From contig JABVXU010000127.1 of assembly GCA_013365365.1 (NCBI GenBank), positions 1 to 64,000 on the forward strand: a DNA stretch of 64,000 nucleotides. Reading direction: 5' to 3'. The notes under the pieces were generated by a model. It was not told the DNA's origin, ran no database searches, and was given only the letters and a program-made list of their open reading frames with translations. This document shows positions 25,236 through 40,400 of the stretch, piece by piece. Origin of the DNA: Cruorifilaria tuberocauda. Lineage: Eukaryota; Nematoda; Chromadorea; Rhabditida; Onchocercidae. Position 1 is the stretch's first letter. The number at the start of each line of letters is the position of its first letter. The translations under genes were made by a program, and so were the position numbers.

Positions 25236-28200
25236 GGCAACAACATCAAGAATGAGAAAATAGCAATTAAATTAAGAGCAAAATATTAATCAAGTTACAA
25301 TACTAACCATCAATAATTTGCATCGGCTAAGCTGAGATATCGTTAGCGCACCGCTCATCCAGCAGATGCTTTCCGTTTCTTTAATTCCATAAACACGAGT
25401 TTTTACTAGAGCCAATTACATGTTCTGAATGGTATTTAATTCATAAAAAAGCATAATTTGTTTGCCATTTACAATTGTGATTTCAGGAAAATGAACAGAA
25501 ACATAAAGAAAAGAAAATAAACATAAAGAAACATAAGTCATTAACATAACATTCAAAGGAATGTACGTTGAAAAATAGTGAAATCTATAGAAAGAATTTA
25601 TTTTCCACGCTCCGTAATCTGTCAACCTTATACCTATTTGGAATCAATAAACAAAGCCATTCATCATTTGTAATAATAATTTTCCCAGTAATTGGACAAT
25701 ATCTGAATGATTAATTAATTTATAGCGCACCAGAGAGTGGTTTTAATTGTATTAGCAAATAATGGGGGGTCGAGGATTGCATCAAAACGTAAATAAAAGC
25801 TACCTCAAATACCTTGAACAAGTCTTCAAATTTTTTTTCAAAAATAACAACCATAACGAAATGAAATTTCATTTTAATTAGATTAATTTGGTGAATTTTT
25901 TTATGAAAATGAAGATGATAAACTGCAGGATGTGTGCAATGTTCACATAAATTTGATATTTTGGAAACATCATTATGGAAATCTAAAATCAGCAAATTTG
26001 TTTCTGCAGATAAATTTTTTGGAACATAGTTATTTATTGTTATTATGAAAATTAATGCAGTACTTTCACAGTCAATTAAATTAGATATTTAACGATGCGA
26101 TTTACTTGAGGAAACACTCTAATATTAAGGTATTGATAATCAATCATTATTTGAGAAGTCGATACTGCCATTTATTACATACTACAACTACTAACTTTTA
26201 AAAATTATTAAAACAAAAACAAACTTTAAAAATTACTAAAATAAAAACAAACTTTTCTAAATTACTAAAGTAAAAACAAAAGACACCTGTTTAACTCTTT
26301 ACCACGATCACGTTACATAAAAACATCATCTGAATAACAAATGACGAGGGGAGATATTACAATCTTTGTTTCATCCTTTAATTTAGCCAAAGTTCAGTCA
26401 ACGTTTTCTAATGCGTTGTATTAAATGATCTTACACTTACTAATACTTCCAAAGATGTGTGATATAAGAAATAATCAAATATAAGTTAAGAAATTATACG
26501 TTAATATAAGTTAAGAAATTATACCAAATTACACCCAAATCAAGACTGCATCAATCAGTAAATTGAAAAAAGAGAAGCATTCGATTATCACAACGTATCC
26601 TATGACTTGGACTCTGTGCTATTTAATTCATGTTTCATTAAATGTTCGTATGTACTGTGCAATTTGGCATGCTACATCATTGGCAACTTGTCCAGAGAGA
26701 GAAATTCAGCATTTAAGAGTGTAAGTTAATATCACGTCAAATCGAGCCATAACTTAAAGTTGATCCTTATAAATGTAATGGCGCCTTTAGAATACTACGA
26801 AATCTTGAACAGAAACCAATAAGATTTAGTTTAAAAAAAGAAAAAAAGACCAGAAAGATCAGGAAGGTCAAAAGTGATTAAATAAGTGCAAAAAACAGAA
26901 TTGAAAAAGAACAAAAATGAAGGAACGAAAGCGAACACCTCTGTAAAATCTGAAAAAATTCAAAAACCTAAAAAGAAATATAGAAATACAGGCCGGAATG
27001 AAAACGGCAAAGAATAAGTAAAAGAAAGACGGGATAAAGAATCAAGGATTGCCTGAACCATTAGGCATTCACATTCGTTTATGATTCCAAAAAATCTGTA
27101 CGCCGTGAAGCTAATTTCCCATTTCCTGATTTATCATACAAGAGATCAGGTGGAGAAGTAATTAAGGAAGTAAGATAAATCATAAGTAGAAATAAAAAAA
27201 ATGATTAAAAAACCGGATTAAAAATTTTTTGAGTCTAAAAACTAATAAAAAAAGTGAGAAGATAAAATTTGGGTCTTTCTTCGTTACTTATTAAATTATT
27301 TAAAGAAAAACTGTCAAGCATTTTTAATGGCACAGACTAAGTAATACATACAGATGTGCTTGCTGATGATGCTTGTATCATTTTTGTTTTCCTTAATTTA
27401 GATAACATTTAGAATATGCAAAATATGTCGTATTTTTGGGATCTTTGTAGCTTATTCACTTCTGCACACAATCGATGAAACTAATTTCTCTTCCATGAGC
27501 GATATTTAATTGCCGAAATTTAAATCATTTTTGACCAAGCCATGTTAACGATTTAAAAGCACCACAAAATCATTTTTTTCTGCCACAAAATCGGTTAAAC
27601 ACTCTAGAGCCAGCCCCAAAAAATTGGAATTCATGCAAACTTAGGGCAGCAAAATCACTCATTATCACATCAAATTATCACTTTTATTTTCCAAATCGTC
27701 CATATTTATCGTGTTATGAACAAATTTTGCTACGACAGTTTCAGTGTTTTAATTGCCATTTCTGAAATGTATTCCCGCAGAAATTGTTGGAGTAATAAAA
27801 ATAAAAGATAGCAAGGAGGATTAGCTGCAAGTGTTTCAAATGTTGGTTTTCTCAGTGTAAATAATACGTTGTGCCCATATAGAAATGATAAATGTTGACA
27901 GATGCAAATGAAGTATTTTTGAAAATAAGTAAACAAAACATAGTTGACTGAGCAGCTAAAAATATCATCAATAAGAATAAATTTACAATGAATGATTTTT
28001 CGTTCAGAAATATTCGTTTAAATTGCTGGAAACTTTATCTGAAACATTTATAAAAATCAAAAGAATTAAAACGCTCAGAGTAGTACTCGCAAAGACGATA
28101 CAGACATTAAATAAAAGTATATTTATTTACGCATTAGGATGAGCGGAATGACAAAATCTTATTTAGTTGTTCCTTCCTTACGTAAAAATAAGGAATGCAT

Positions 28201-28320
28201 TCATTTTTATTGGTTTGTAATGAATGTCATATGAATATGAGCATTTCTTAATTTTACAAGGTCTCCTTTTGTTCTGTACTTTTGAACCTAATTATAGATA
28301 TTTTTTCACTTTGAATTTAT

Positions 28321-28368
28321 AATCACATCATATTTAAATCGAACAATCACATCATATTTAAATCGAAC
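28321..28368. repeat. Two-copy perfect tandem repeat, 24-bp unit
   Basis: A 24-bp unit starting AATCACATCATATTTAAATC occurs twice back to back without mismatch (28321-28344 and 28345-28368). Confidence 0.9.
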
Positions 28369-30256
28369 AATCCTCATTTTTTCCTAAAAATCTGCAAATT
28401 ATTCGTTATACATATATGAATAAATTGTTTATCATTTTTTCCTAATTGTCAATTCTCAGTTACGTTCACTATAGTCCTCAGCATTGATTCGTTTACGTAA
28501 GCCTTATGTGAGAAAAAAGTAAAGTTTCTGTGAATTAAAGTAAACATGAATTTTTAAATGGACTAATTTAAAGACGTATAAAAAATATTTTTTCATAATG
28601 ATAAATTTTATAATGTGTATAAAGCATAATTTAGGAATCGCAATCAGCATCATGCTATTAAAGAATTTAGATATTGAAATGGTTGATATATGAGCATATA
28701 TCCATCATGTTTAAAAGCGCGATCAAAATGACTGGAGTGAAGAGGATCTCCACCAAAAATAGAGTGATTCGAAATTCTACTAATAAATTTTCTCTGACCT
28801 CAGATATACTCATTCCTTTGCTATTGAAAATGTCATAGTTACTTTCGAAGCAGAAAATTTTATAAATTCAAGAACTTGAAAGAGGATGAAAGTTCTACAG
28901 TTTTTTCGAAATTGTAATATTTTATTGAAAATGCGTGATATTCATCCAAAATAACTGAAATGAGAAATGAACTAAGACTCCCTGCAAAATTACTTTTGAG
29001 AAATGGAACAATGAAAAATTTTCCCACACTATTTTCAGAAAATTGTACAAATGCTTCTCTCGTTTTGAATAATATATTTAAAATGGTAATAAATAGAAGT
29101 CTCACGTGATCCTACGGTAAAGGGAGTAGGCGGAATAAAGATAACAATCACTATTTTTGTCGCTTAAAAACAGATATCTGCTGCCGATGAAAAGCATTCA
29201 TTCAAGAAAATAAAATAATTATTTTAAGGCAAGAGAAAAAGTGCTAGAATTATCAATTTGTAGAAAATTTCATCAAAACATCAATTCTTGAAAGACGAAT
29301 AACTCGAAGCCAAACAATTTGAAGAACTGCAATCGAAACAGCGAATAAGGTGAAAACCTGCAAAGATGGAATCTTAAAATTTATGGTACTTCAAAAAAAT
29401 GGTGCTTTAAAATTAGTAAACAGTATGCTTATTAATGCTTTCCTTCGAAATAAAAAAATGGCTTACTGATACAATGGATAGCTAAAATTAAATTCGAAAA
29501 TGAAAATAAAAGAGTTTTGGATATTTTTTTATCATCTTCATCTCAAGAATATAGTATTCTCTTACAATTACTTGCTTTCCACTGACTGAAAATAAGATAA
29601 CTACTTTCTAAATTACATTATAATAAGATATTTTTTTCTTAAATTCCTTTCGAATAAGTTAAATCACTGCGATTTTTTTAGTATGATTTTGAGATAATTC
29701 AAATTTTCTTTTCTGATTCGAACGTTTTTTCGATTTAAAAGCAGAAATTCATCTCTTTACTAAAATGTACCTAAGAAAGCATTATTTTCGTATTTGCTTG
29801 AAATCATCGCATGAACTGAAATATGAAGTTAAATAATATTTATGACAAAATCCAAAGGAAGGACGAAAAAAGAATATAAATAGCAGTCAAGTGTTATTGT
29901 TATTCCTGTCACTTTCCTTTCCTTCCGTAAAACTATATAGAATTAATTCCATTTGCTGTTAAATTTCACTTTCTTTTTTCCCACTTTTATTATTTTATCC
30001 AAAATGAAAGATTCATATACGCAATTTTTCTTGAAATGGTGCGGGTAATTTTTTTATTTTTCCATTTGCTGAAAAGAATTTGCAGCAATTCCTCAGTTCA
30101 GTTATTTTGGATGCATTTCATGCATTTTTAATAAAATATTGCGTACTCGAGAAAAAATTGCGTAATTTTCAATCTTCCCAGATCCAAATTATTGCCTAAA
30201 CAGTAGTTAACAAGCAAATTCCAAGATTAGCATAAAATAATGCAAAATAGATTATC

Positions 30257-30361
30257 GGTTAAAGCTTTTTCAAAATTTCAACATTTTTGTTGAACACAAT
30301 CTTTCAACATAATTTTCAACGATTTTCAACATTTGGCTAAAGCTATTTCAAAATTTCAACA
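30257..30361. repeat. Imperfect direct repeat with TTTCAACA clusters
   Basis: A roughly 27-bp segment near 30257 (GGTTAAAGCTTTTTCAAAAT and onward) recurs with few changes near 30335, and short TTTCAAC words fill the gap. Confidence 0.6.
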
Positions 30362-32338
30362 CAGGATTTTCAAATTATTAAGAAATCATACATTTCACTA
30401 TTTTTGATTGAAGCCACAAAATCATCTAGCTTTTATTCGTAAATTAGTATCAATCAGTGACAAAAGTTATCCAGAAAGTTAATTTATACTGTGTGAATTG
30501 AAGAAGAAAAGCATTGCATTTTACCGTAGACGTTAGAAACGAATTTAAAAAAAATTGTGAAATTCGCTTGTTTTGCAATATTTTATGGAAAATATGGAAA
30601 TAGTTGATATAGAAGAAGATTTTGAAACTGAATTTTGTGATCAAAAGTTTAGAAGCGGTCGTTCTTAGTTTCGCTTGTCTAACCGCTCCTTTCATGGTTT
30701 TCTAGTTCATCAGTTCCAATTAAAAAAAATTACCGTCTATTTGTATTAGAGAAGATACATTTTGTTACCTATGTAATCACTTCTCACTTTCGTTTGATTT
30801 GAAATTCCTTCGGAACTATTAACTCCATAATCAGTTATTTAACACTTTATAAAGGTAAGCTCAGAATAGAATTACTCTCGATGTATCACTTTATCGAGGA
30901 AATGTGTTTTAACAAATGAATGAATACCAAATGTAGTCATTCAAAATGGACATGTTATTGATGTTCATATTTTTTAAAAAAATATCCTAAAATCAACCAA
31001 CTATTATCTTAAATTTATAACTGGAAATCTTTAAAGTAAAAAAAAAAAACTTTTGAACGGATAGTTTCAGAAGTACTTTTAAAATGGAGAAGAGAGAGAT
31101 AGAGTAACAATAACATGGGAAAAGCAAGAAGATCCGATAGTAAGAAATTAGGAGTGAAATACATTGCGAATTAGTTAAAATGTAGGACGAGAGAAGAGGA
31201 GAAAAGAAGTAGAGAAAAGTATTTGAGAAAGATGACGGCAAAAAGAAAGGTGCTTGGAGCAGCTAAAATGCTAAAACTATGCGATGCAAGCTTTTAAATG
31301 CAGTAATAATTCAAGTTGAAATGATGATGGTAAGAGAAAAAAGTCCAGAAAAGGGACCAGGTTCCTTATAGGATCTCTCTACCGAATAAATAACTCTTGA
31401 TATACAATCGCATTTGTGTTTTCATCATGTCATGGTATTATTTCCCTCTTTCCCTTTGTTTAGGTATATTATACAATATTTTTAATTTTTTCATTCTATG
31501 AAAATCATGTGATCGAAAAACATATTTTCCATTATAGAATAAAGTAGCTTGGCACTTTCACCTTACATATGCTATTACATTAAAAATCAATCATACCACC
31601 AATTGATTTCTCATTTAATAGTTAAGAAGCAGTACATCATCGAACTCTCAGAAATGATTTACCTCTGAGAGCTCACCGTAGTATCTGTTCAAATTGTAAC
31701 ATTTACGAAATGTAACACATTGAACCAGTGATTTGCATGAGTCCACTTGATCATTGGATAAAAACTAAGCCACTAAAAGCCACTTCCCGTTTCTCTCCCT
31801 GGTGTTTTTAGCTATCCAATATCTGTCCTGTTTGGCTTATCTAAATTTGTGGTTTCCTTCTATGTGCTTTGTCAAACTAAAATTAAGGCCATGCTTATTG
31901 TCCTTCTATCCCCAAGCTTATCGTTGTTTCTTCATTTGCTTGCTGCATTCCGCGTCCTCTTGTTTCACATACAAAAGACATTAAAAAAGTATGCGCCATT
32001 ATTATTTCCACTCTCATTCGGATATACTCAAAATCCAAATGAAGTGAAAGACTTGGGATGACGATTACTCTGTGAGTATCAACACGAGAATTGACTAAGT
32101 TATAACAATTTATTTGGAATATTTGTGGCATACTCTTCTTCTTATTCTCCCTCAATTGTTCTTTCATTTTACTGAATTTTACTGCATAGTAAATTTGACA
32201 TGCTGATAATTTTTAAAGGTTTTGTGAAATTCATTGTTTTTTTCGGCGCCAGTAAGATAAGTTCTTATATTACAATAACAGTTGGCAAGGATTCTTTGAT
32301 TCTATTAAGATCATCATAATATCATAATATTAAGATCA

Positions 32339-32375
32339 TAATTTTTAATTCCTCCATGGGAGGAATTAAAAATTA
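32339..32375. repeat. Perfect 17-bp inverted repeat, 3-nt loop
   Basis: Left arm 32339-32355 and right arm 32359-32375 are perfectly complementary around a central ATG; the core is TTCCTCC/GGAGGAA. This would form a very stable hairpin in single-stranded DNA or RNA. Confidence 0.9.
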
Positions 32376-33084
32376 AGTGAAATAACAAAACGAAATGAAA
32401 TCGATAAAGCACATGGCGTCGAGCCACTAAATCTCGTAAATTAAATTTTTTAATTTTGAATAAAAAGATAATGTCTTAAACAGATAAAAAATATCTGAAA
32501 TAGAGTATCCGGTGAAACAAAACACACTGCTCGTTTGAAATGAATCTTTTCACGATGCTTTTTTCATCGGACTTTGTTGGCAGTACTCGAAAAATTCATG
32601 AAGTTATGGCGTCATTAATGCTTAAGCTCGCCTTCATAAATTTCCACACGGGAAATTCCACAGTGCTAGCATTTTAAAGACGAATTAATTACTTCAACAA
32701 AAAATCTCAGGTGTCTTCATCCATCTGCTAATGCCTTGGATTATCTATCAGCATGAGTAATGGGTGTTTTAATTATTAAAATTTGTTTCGGATATTCGAG
32801 ACATTTTTTGGTATGCTAAAGAATAAAGAAATGAAAACTAAAGCTTAGTACTAGCATAAAGGAAATTATTAAAAACACATTGCAAGGAGGTACTTTTCAT
32901 CGTGCAAAAATTTAAGTAGCAGTAGCATATTTTCAACATTTCTTAATTTAGATATTAAATACATTGCTAAATACATTTTCAAAAACACGAGTAAAAATCT
33001 TATTCATTCAAACTTGAAATTTGTAAGAAATATTAAGTTTCGACGCTACCAAATAAACAATATTATAAGTAAAAATGTGTGCTC

Positions 33085-33086
<2 letters not shown>

Positions 33087-33127
<41 letters not shown>
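33087..33127. repeat. (TA)n dinucleotide repeat
   Basis: About 20 TA units with one GTA interruption near the 3' end. Confidence 0.95.
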
Positions 33128-36100
33128 GTGACATGTATAAACACATATATTGGATTGAAATGGATTAGATTGTGGCATTATAACAATTCAACTTTGTTAA
33201 ATAGCCTTACCACTGCTAAGACGGAACAAAGAAGGCGAATTCTTTCAATTTAATGTTTATTCAAATATTGCTCCGTATCAGATAATCATTCGAATGTTAA
33301 TAGTTATTGATGAAATCCTAACGTCATTTTTCCTTTCGTTTTGAAATTTTAGAGAAAAAAGGGAACAAAATCGACTTATTTCAAACTTCTGAATGAATAA
33401 TAACCCTAAAATTAAAAAAAAAAAAACATAGTTTTAAGCAAAAAATTTATGAACCTCTCTGAAATAAATTGGCATTATCAGTGCATTTGCAAAAAAATCA
33501 AAATAATTTATTAGTTTTATTAAAATGATGTATAGCTTATTAGCAGTTTCTGAACCAGGAACTGGCATTAGTTGGTTGAGCAAAGAAAGAAAAAACCCTT
33601 GCTTGATGACATGTATCAAATGAAATTTCAATGAAAAATTTGAACTGTTACAAGAATAAGAATTTGAACGCTAACTAAATATAAAACTTCTGCTCCCTTC
33701 TAAATCAGATCATAGCCGATGTGTTTTTCCGCTTTCAATTTGTTTGTGATAACTTGGTCGATATTAGAAATAAAATATAGCAACGGAAAATTAAAAAACT
33801 TGAAAGTTCTGCAACGTGACAATTTTTTTCAATGGAGAACTTAAAACGCATGAAATTGCTTGCTTTAACATTAATTTTGCATAATTTACAGCAAAATCAT
33901 TTTTTCCATCTGCTCATGATAAAAATTTGAAAATTACAGTACTGAAATTTCTCAGATGAGAGCATTAGTTATAAATAAGATTATCTCTAGAACAGCTGGA
34001 GTTTGTGCTCCATCTTTTTGTTACTACTTATATTTACGAGAAGGTTTAAACACCTGCCCATTTGTTGTCATAAAAAACCCTGAATTCTTTTTACAATATT
34101 TACTTCTGATTTTGTGAAAAATGTCATTCGTTAAGACAACAAGCAACAGATCAACTTCAAAAGAAAAGACTTGTTAAATGGCAGGGCTGAAGTTGATCAT
34201 TTAAAAACAAACAAGACTGACAGGAATTTCGTTTCAACGTCGTATTTATGAATTCAAAAAAAAGTGAAATTGCAATCTTCGCAGCTCAACAATGAAAAAG
34301 ATGATGGTTGAGATCTCATTATCTGAATTCGAAATTAGTGAATACTATTTAAACAACTGATATGACGTTTTCAGAAAAATCAATTGAGCAAACAAGCGAA
34401 AAATGTAATCAGTTAACTGTAATTTTGGCGGAAGTTAGGTAAACAGGAAATCGAAACCTTTTCTGAAGATACGGAAGAAAAGTGATGAATCAAAAATTCT
34501 AAAAACTTACGTGGAAGAAAAAAAAATTTCATGGAAGTCTACAAGTAGATAGAAATGTGATAAGCCATTAAGCTTATCATATCTTCCTTCACAGGCAAAA
34601 GCATGAAAATTCATTTCACTCCTCACCTGCCATTTTTCAACTGTTTATTTTTGCTAGAACAAGACTTTGTTTTCATTTGAAAAATTGGATAATCAAGTGG
34701 ATCCTAACGACAATGAGCAAATAAGAAAAATTCCAGTACATCTGGTTTATTTGAAATGCTAACTCAATCATACTTCGGTACGGTTATGGTTTATGTGGTA
34801 CGGTTTATGTGGTGCGTTTAAATCTATTTGCTCATCGTGATTAATACTATCCTGAATATTTATAAAATTAATTTTGGATTTTGAAAATCAACTCTAAAAA
34901 AATTAAATAACATAGTTATGGAATACCATTCATCGTTAATTTCAAGAAGGATTTGGAATCCAGAATGAGGGATTTTAAATTTAGAATTAGATTCACCATT
35001 TTCCTTAGTGAATATAAGCTGAATTTTCACCAACAAAAAGTTTCAATAGTTAAAATTTTGATTTTAAATCCGCTTTCCTGTTTATGGAACGTTTCAAATG
35101 TTGGTTTAAAATGTTCAAAAGATTCTAGTCAAAATTACAGATTACGCTGTACAACAATTCAATAATGATGCACGCAATGCTTATGTCCAAACGTAATAAC
35201 AGAAAAATTGCTGCATTTCTTTAGAGTAGCCACTCTAATGAAAAATTAATACAATTTGTCCAATACAATCTGATGAATAAGTTCGAACAAATTGTGATGA
35301 ATGTTGTGACTACTTAATATCCGCAACAGATTATTATTCCATATGAGATTTTACGTCAGAGCTAAACTTCCATGGAAATCCCTTTTTTTTTTCTTTCATT
35401 ATCAATGATTCTGATGAAAAATATAAGGTATACTTCGATTTCTGACTGCACGAAAATTCAATAATAATCGTCTCCTGTTTTTAAGCATAATTTTGACTTG
35501 CAAAAACAGTGAGGCATGGACTGGAAAAAGTGAAGTTTGCATACCGTTTTTTAGATCCAAATTTAATAATTTGAAGAAATTTCAATCAATGAAGATATAA
35601 TAACGAATGCGATATGAAAACGCTTATTTATTCATTAAACAATATCAAATCGCAGCATAACCGCATTTTTTTTCTCATCATGTTTCATTTCCAGTTTGAA
35701 AATTAAATTTGTCAACAGCAAAACTGTTGCCGCTTCTATCAGTCACGCAATGTTCTAGAAAACATCAACTTACCGTTTTCTTTCTTCCACTGATGTTCGC
35801 GGTTATGAATTAAAAACGGAAAAATATAAAAAATAGTAAACAGAAAATATGCATACAGCATCTGTTTTGTTCCGACTTTTTGCTATTCGTGGTCCTGAAT
35901 TTGAATTAGGATGGAAAGAACCGAAACCTTCAGAGTCCAATCTTATCATTTAATAAATATTGAGATATGAGGTCTGTTGAATTTGCTTTGCACGACTAGA
36001 ACTGATTTTCAACATGTTTTAAAGTTTTCAATTGCCTAATAATTGTGATCTTTCCGGATTTCCGTCGAAAGTTTGTTATTTACGATTATTACCAGTTCGG

Positions 36101-37333
36101 AGGAATTCACAATACGAAACACAGTGATAACCTGAAATTCTGCCTGAAACAACTAAAATAAATTTCGTTTCATAATATGGAAATTAAGTAGGAAATTGAA
36201 AATCATTATTTAAAGTGGATTTTTAAATTTATTCCCACTTTCATTCAACTATCGATAGTTATTTTAACGGAATTTGTTGGAAAATCCGAAGGATTCATGA
36301 AAACTTTAATTCTTTTAAATTATAAAATAATTCCCCTCAAACCGTTAAACTAATAATTTCCGTAATTCGTAATAAGTTTTCGGTCATACCTATAAATCAT
36401 ATCTAAATATTTTGTAAACCTCATCACAAATCTTATTTGACCTCAACATTTTGTGGACATTATCTTAAATCATCTCTTTACAAATATTCCGATTTCTTCT
36501 TTTTACAATGTATTAATGGTTTTCAACTGCAAACAATCTCATCCTAGTAAATCTCCGCCTATTGGTATTTCACTATAAAAGACCAGGATACCAATTAGGG
36601 GGATCCTTTTTCTCTCTTTTTAAAGCCTTCTGATCGGGTTCTATGAGCGCTTTGGACTTTTTTCCGACTTTTTGACTTTTTCTTAAATCTCAACTCAATG
36701 AACAGTTCAAATTTATCCAAATTGTTGTTGCAATCTCCATCGTTATCAATAAAATAATACCTTGGCTTGTTCTTTAACTAACATTCCAACAAATGAGGAA
36801 TTATCCCATTAACCTAAGGAACAACCTCGTAACAAATAAATAAGTTGTCCGTGAATCCAACCAAATCAACAAACTATCCAATCTAAATACCCCACTTTCA
36901 CGGCAGGATTAGTCGAAATGCAATGTATTTTACACTCTCCACTGTTCGGTGCAAATAAGGCTTTGTGATAAATGCAATTGATTATTATAATAAAAGGCGC
37001 GAAGGAAAGTTTTAAAAAGAAAACAAAATAGCATTTAATTCAATTTCCAAATTAAAAAAAGAAAACGAATTCAGGTCTTTGAACAAGCGTCTATTAGATT
37101 AACGGCCTTATTTCCACCAACTAATGCTATCACTATTACGAAGAGAAGGAATACTGTGCTTCATTCATTTTTCTCCCGAGATTACTGCGGAATCCGCTGT
37201 AATCAATGAGAAGAGAAGCATTCTGCTTAGTTATTTCATTCCACTGAAATGCTTTAGAAGACTTTTGGTGCAAGGAAAATTCGTCAATGAAGAAAGGAAT
37301 AGATAGCGCAACGACAGTGCATCGTTGTCCCTT

Positions 37334-37420
37334 GATCGCTCGGTTGGTCCGTCGATCGGTCGATCGGTCGATCGGTTGGTCGCTTGGTGGCTGGGTCGAT
37401 GGGTCGGTGGGTCAATGAAT
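37334..37420. repeat. GGTC/GATC-rich tandem repeat
   Basis: Degenerate tetranucleotide array of GATCGGTC, GGTTGGTC and GGTGGGTC words, much more GC-rich than its surroundings. It makes an Arg/Gly/Trp-rich open frame that I do not believe. Confidence 0.8.
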
Positions 37421-40400
37421 GAGTGTGTGGTTGAGTATCAACGTTATTTTAAAAAGAGAATGGAAAGTGATGGTGTGAAACAGAGAGCTATGGAGAGGAA
37501 TAGGAGACAGGTGCGAGGGAAAGGATGTGGAGAGAGGACAGGAAGCAGGTGATGACGGTAATATTGGAGCTATAGAAGGAGTATGGAAAGGAAGGAGATG
37601 ACAATCCTCCTTCACTGCAAGTGGGTAGAGGGAAGAAATGAGGGTGAAGAGTACAATCACCGTGTCGTGTGACATTTGACGTGCCGTGTCAAACGAAGAC
37701 ATACCTTTTCCCGACTTCTACATTTACTTCGGTCGAAACGCATTTCTCTACTGCAGTTCCTATAACTAACTGCTTATCCTCGTTTCACTTTTCTCTTCTC
37801 TATTCCATTCTATTCCTAAATTTCATCAATCAATTCCTTCAAATCCTCTTCCCATATCACATCTTTATTTGAATTCCATGTCTACTATAAAAGCCTATTT
37901 CATTATTCTTTATTTTTGTCCATCCTCTTCCTACTTCCAATAATACCAATCTAATTTATTAGTAATTTTACCAGCATAATCACTATAATACTCTGAAAAA
38001 TTCCTCTGACATCTCTGATATGATTATACAGAAAAGAATTGTGTTTGATAATGTTGATAATTGTTCAGTCATTTAGAATCATCTTCACTCCTAACGGTCC
38101 ATTTGAAAGCAGTCGAGCTTCTTTCTTCATTCTTTCAAACCTGTAAATAAATAGAGTATTTTAGGGGCCAAGAATAACTGAGAAGATAATATTCAATAAT
38201 GAAAATAGTAGGTCCGAAGTATCAAAAGATATAAATGGAAAAGTTTAGAGTATTCAGGAAATCTTCGATAATCTGGTCTACACACGGTAATGCACTATCT
38301 GCAGTTGTGACGATTACTAACAATGTGTTATTTGTTACCTTTGGGCTGCTTTCGATATACTTCCGTAGAGAGATTAAGCTTTTGAGTGGGGCAATAAAGC
38401 AGCAGTTTTAAGCTGTTTTTCTTCCTCTGTTGATGCCTATCTCAAACAATGCTATGGCACGGTAGACTAAAAGATGAAAGTTAGTTTACATTTCAGGTCC
38501 GGTTTTCCATTATAACACCTTAGATTAAAATTATGATAAAAAAGTTTTTCTAATAAACTGCGAAACATGACCTTCCACCTTCATCAATGCGTCCATCTTC
38601 ATCAATGGTTATTTTTTTCTACAGGATGAATTATTTGCTTCTCATTCAGAATATTTCGTTCCGGTTTCTCTCAGGAATTGACTTTGAATTTTAAAAAATA
38701 TAGAAAGAAGCTGTAAAAAGTATTAATAGTATTATGATTTGGCACAATTAACAAAATTGAAAGACCGTATAGAAATATATGCGTCCAAGGACAGTCACAT
38801 ATTCTAGATATAGTAGCAAATTACATATTGTTTAGCATATTAAGTAATAACTACCCTAATTGTTTCCGGTTTTATTGGATAAAAACGCTTTAGCTGCTTG
38901 AGCATTTACTTTTGTCATCGATTTTAAGGATCATAATTATAGAGTGTTCTCTCTTAATTTCACTTAATGATTGCTGATGACAGTTTTGGGAAGCTTTAGT
39001 AACTGGAAGGATCAAGCTTCATTACTGTGCCCACATGAGTGCAATCAATATCACCTCAGGCTTTAGATTTTGAAACAAGACCATAAGATGCATTGCTGAT
39101 TTTATTATTGTTAACTGAAGAATGGAATGATTTTGGAAATCAACCGATTGAACCAAGAGCTGATTCATAGGGAAGTAATGATCGAAACTGTTGAAAGCTC
39201 TTCACTTTTTCAATCCCGTACAAAGTAAACAAACATGGTTAGTTCGAATTTAATTGAGTAGGAGGGAAGGGAAACAAATTTGCATGTTTTGATAGGATCG
39301 AATGTAGGTACACAAGATCTTTAAGAGTGCAAAAATAAATGAAACATTAGTCACCTGTTTTCTTTAGTCCAAATTTACTTTTTATCACGCATGAGATGAT
39401 TCAAAAATGATTTTTTTCTAAATATTTTCACTCAGTGTTTGATCTTCGTTTGCGAAAAGCACATCATTTCATTATTTAAAATGAAATTTCTCACTTATGA
39501 TTTCATGTCAGCGTATTTCTTTGTAAATTTCAATCACAGTCCAAATGGAATTAGATGAGTTTTTGGAAAAGTGTAACTAAATCGTAAACAGAAAAAAGCC
39601 CATAATTTAACAGATTTTAATGTTGCAATTGATCAACTGCGGCTAAAGTTGAAGATATACAAAGATCATTTTAATCAAAAATTAACCACTTTTTAGTATT
39701 ATGAAGTAGCTCATGACGATTCCTGCTTGTTTCCTCGCATTCTCTTCCATTTTTTGGTTCATCCCTTTGTGACGACCTGTATCCTTTACTACATGTAAGA
39801 TTTCTGGTTGGAAATGATATTCTATGTCATTGCAATGAAAAAAATTATGCTACATTTTGTGCAAAAACTTTATTAGCATTAATTAGTTAAATTTTGGATA
39901 AGTTTGCTTTGTTTCACAAAGCCTCATTTTCCAAATCTCTGATCAATCTGTCTGTAGGATTAACTTTTACCCACGCAACAAATGTGTAATGTTTTCAAAT
40001 AGCAGTATTTTTACCACCGTTATCACTGATATAGCCATACAAAACTGGAATTCTTCATTGTTTTTTATCCTTACTAGTGTGAACAGCTGCTGCTTATATC
40101 GAAACTGAAAGCACGAGCACATCTCAAAATCATTTATAATTCATGTTTTGTTTAACAATGAACTGAAAGACGTAAAATTGAAGGGCAGCAAAATTCGATG
40201 TCTCGAAATTTTATTATAATCGAATTTTCTGTAGAAATTGATTTTATCCAAATCAGCGCGCAGGAATACTTTTCCACTAATATTTCTTACGTTGTTTTTA
40301 TTCAACATTATTTAGTCTGTGTTGTTTTTCGCTTTATTTATGATAGGTTAAAAAATATTGCTAACAATATTGCAGTGAAATTTGGAAAACATATCTGACA

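Noticed and set aside
25061..25249. Ile/Tyr/His-rich 62-codon frame
   Set aside because: Translation of a trinucleotide microsatellite.
26200..26290. Possible tandem repeat of AAAACAAAAACAAACTT-like units
   Set aside because: Only about three diverged copies in A-rich sequence; not clearly above background.
37412..37702. 96-codon Ser/Pro-rich minus-strand frame
   Set aside because: Purine-rich low-complexity strand bias next to the GGTC array; no splice sites or domain.
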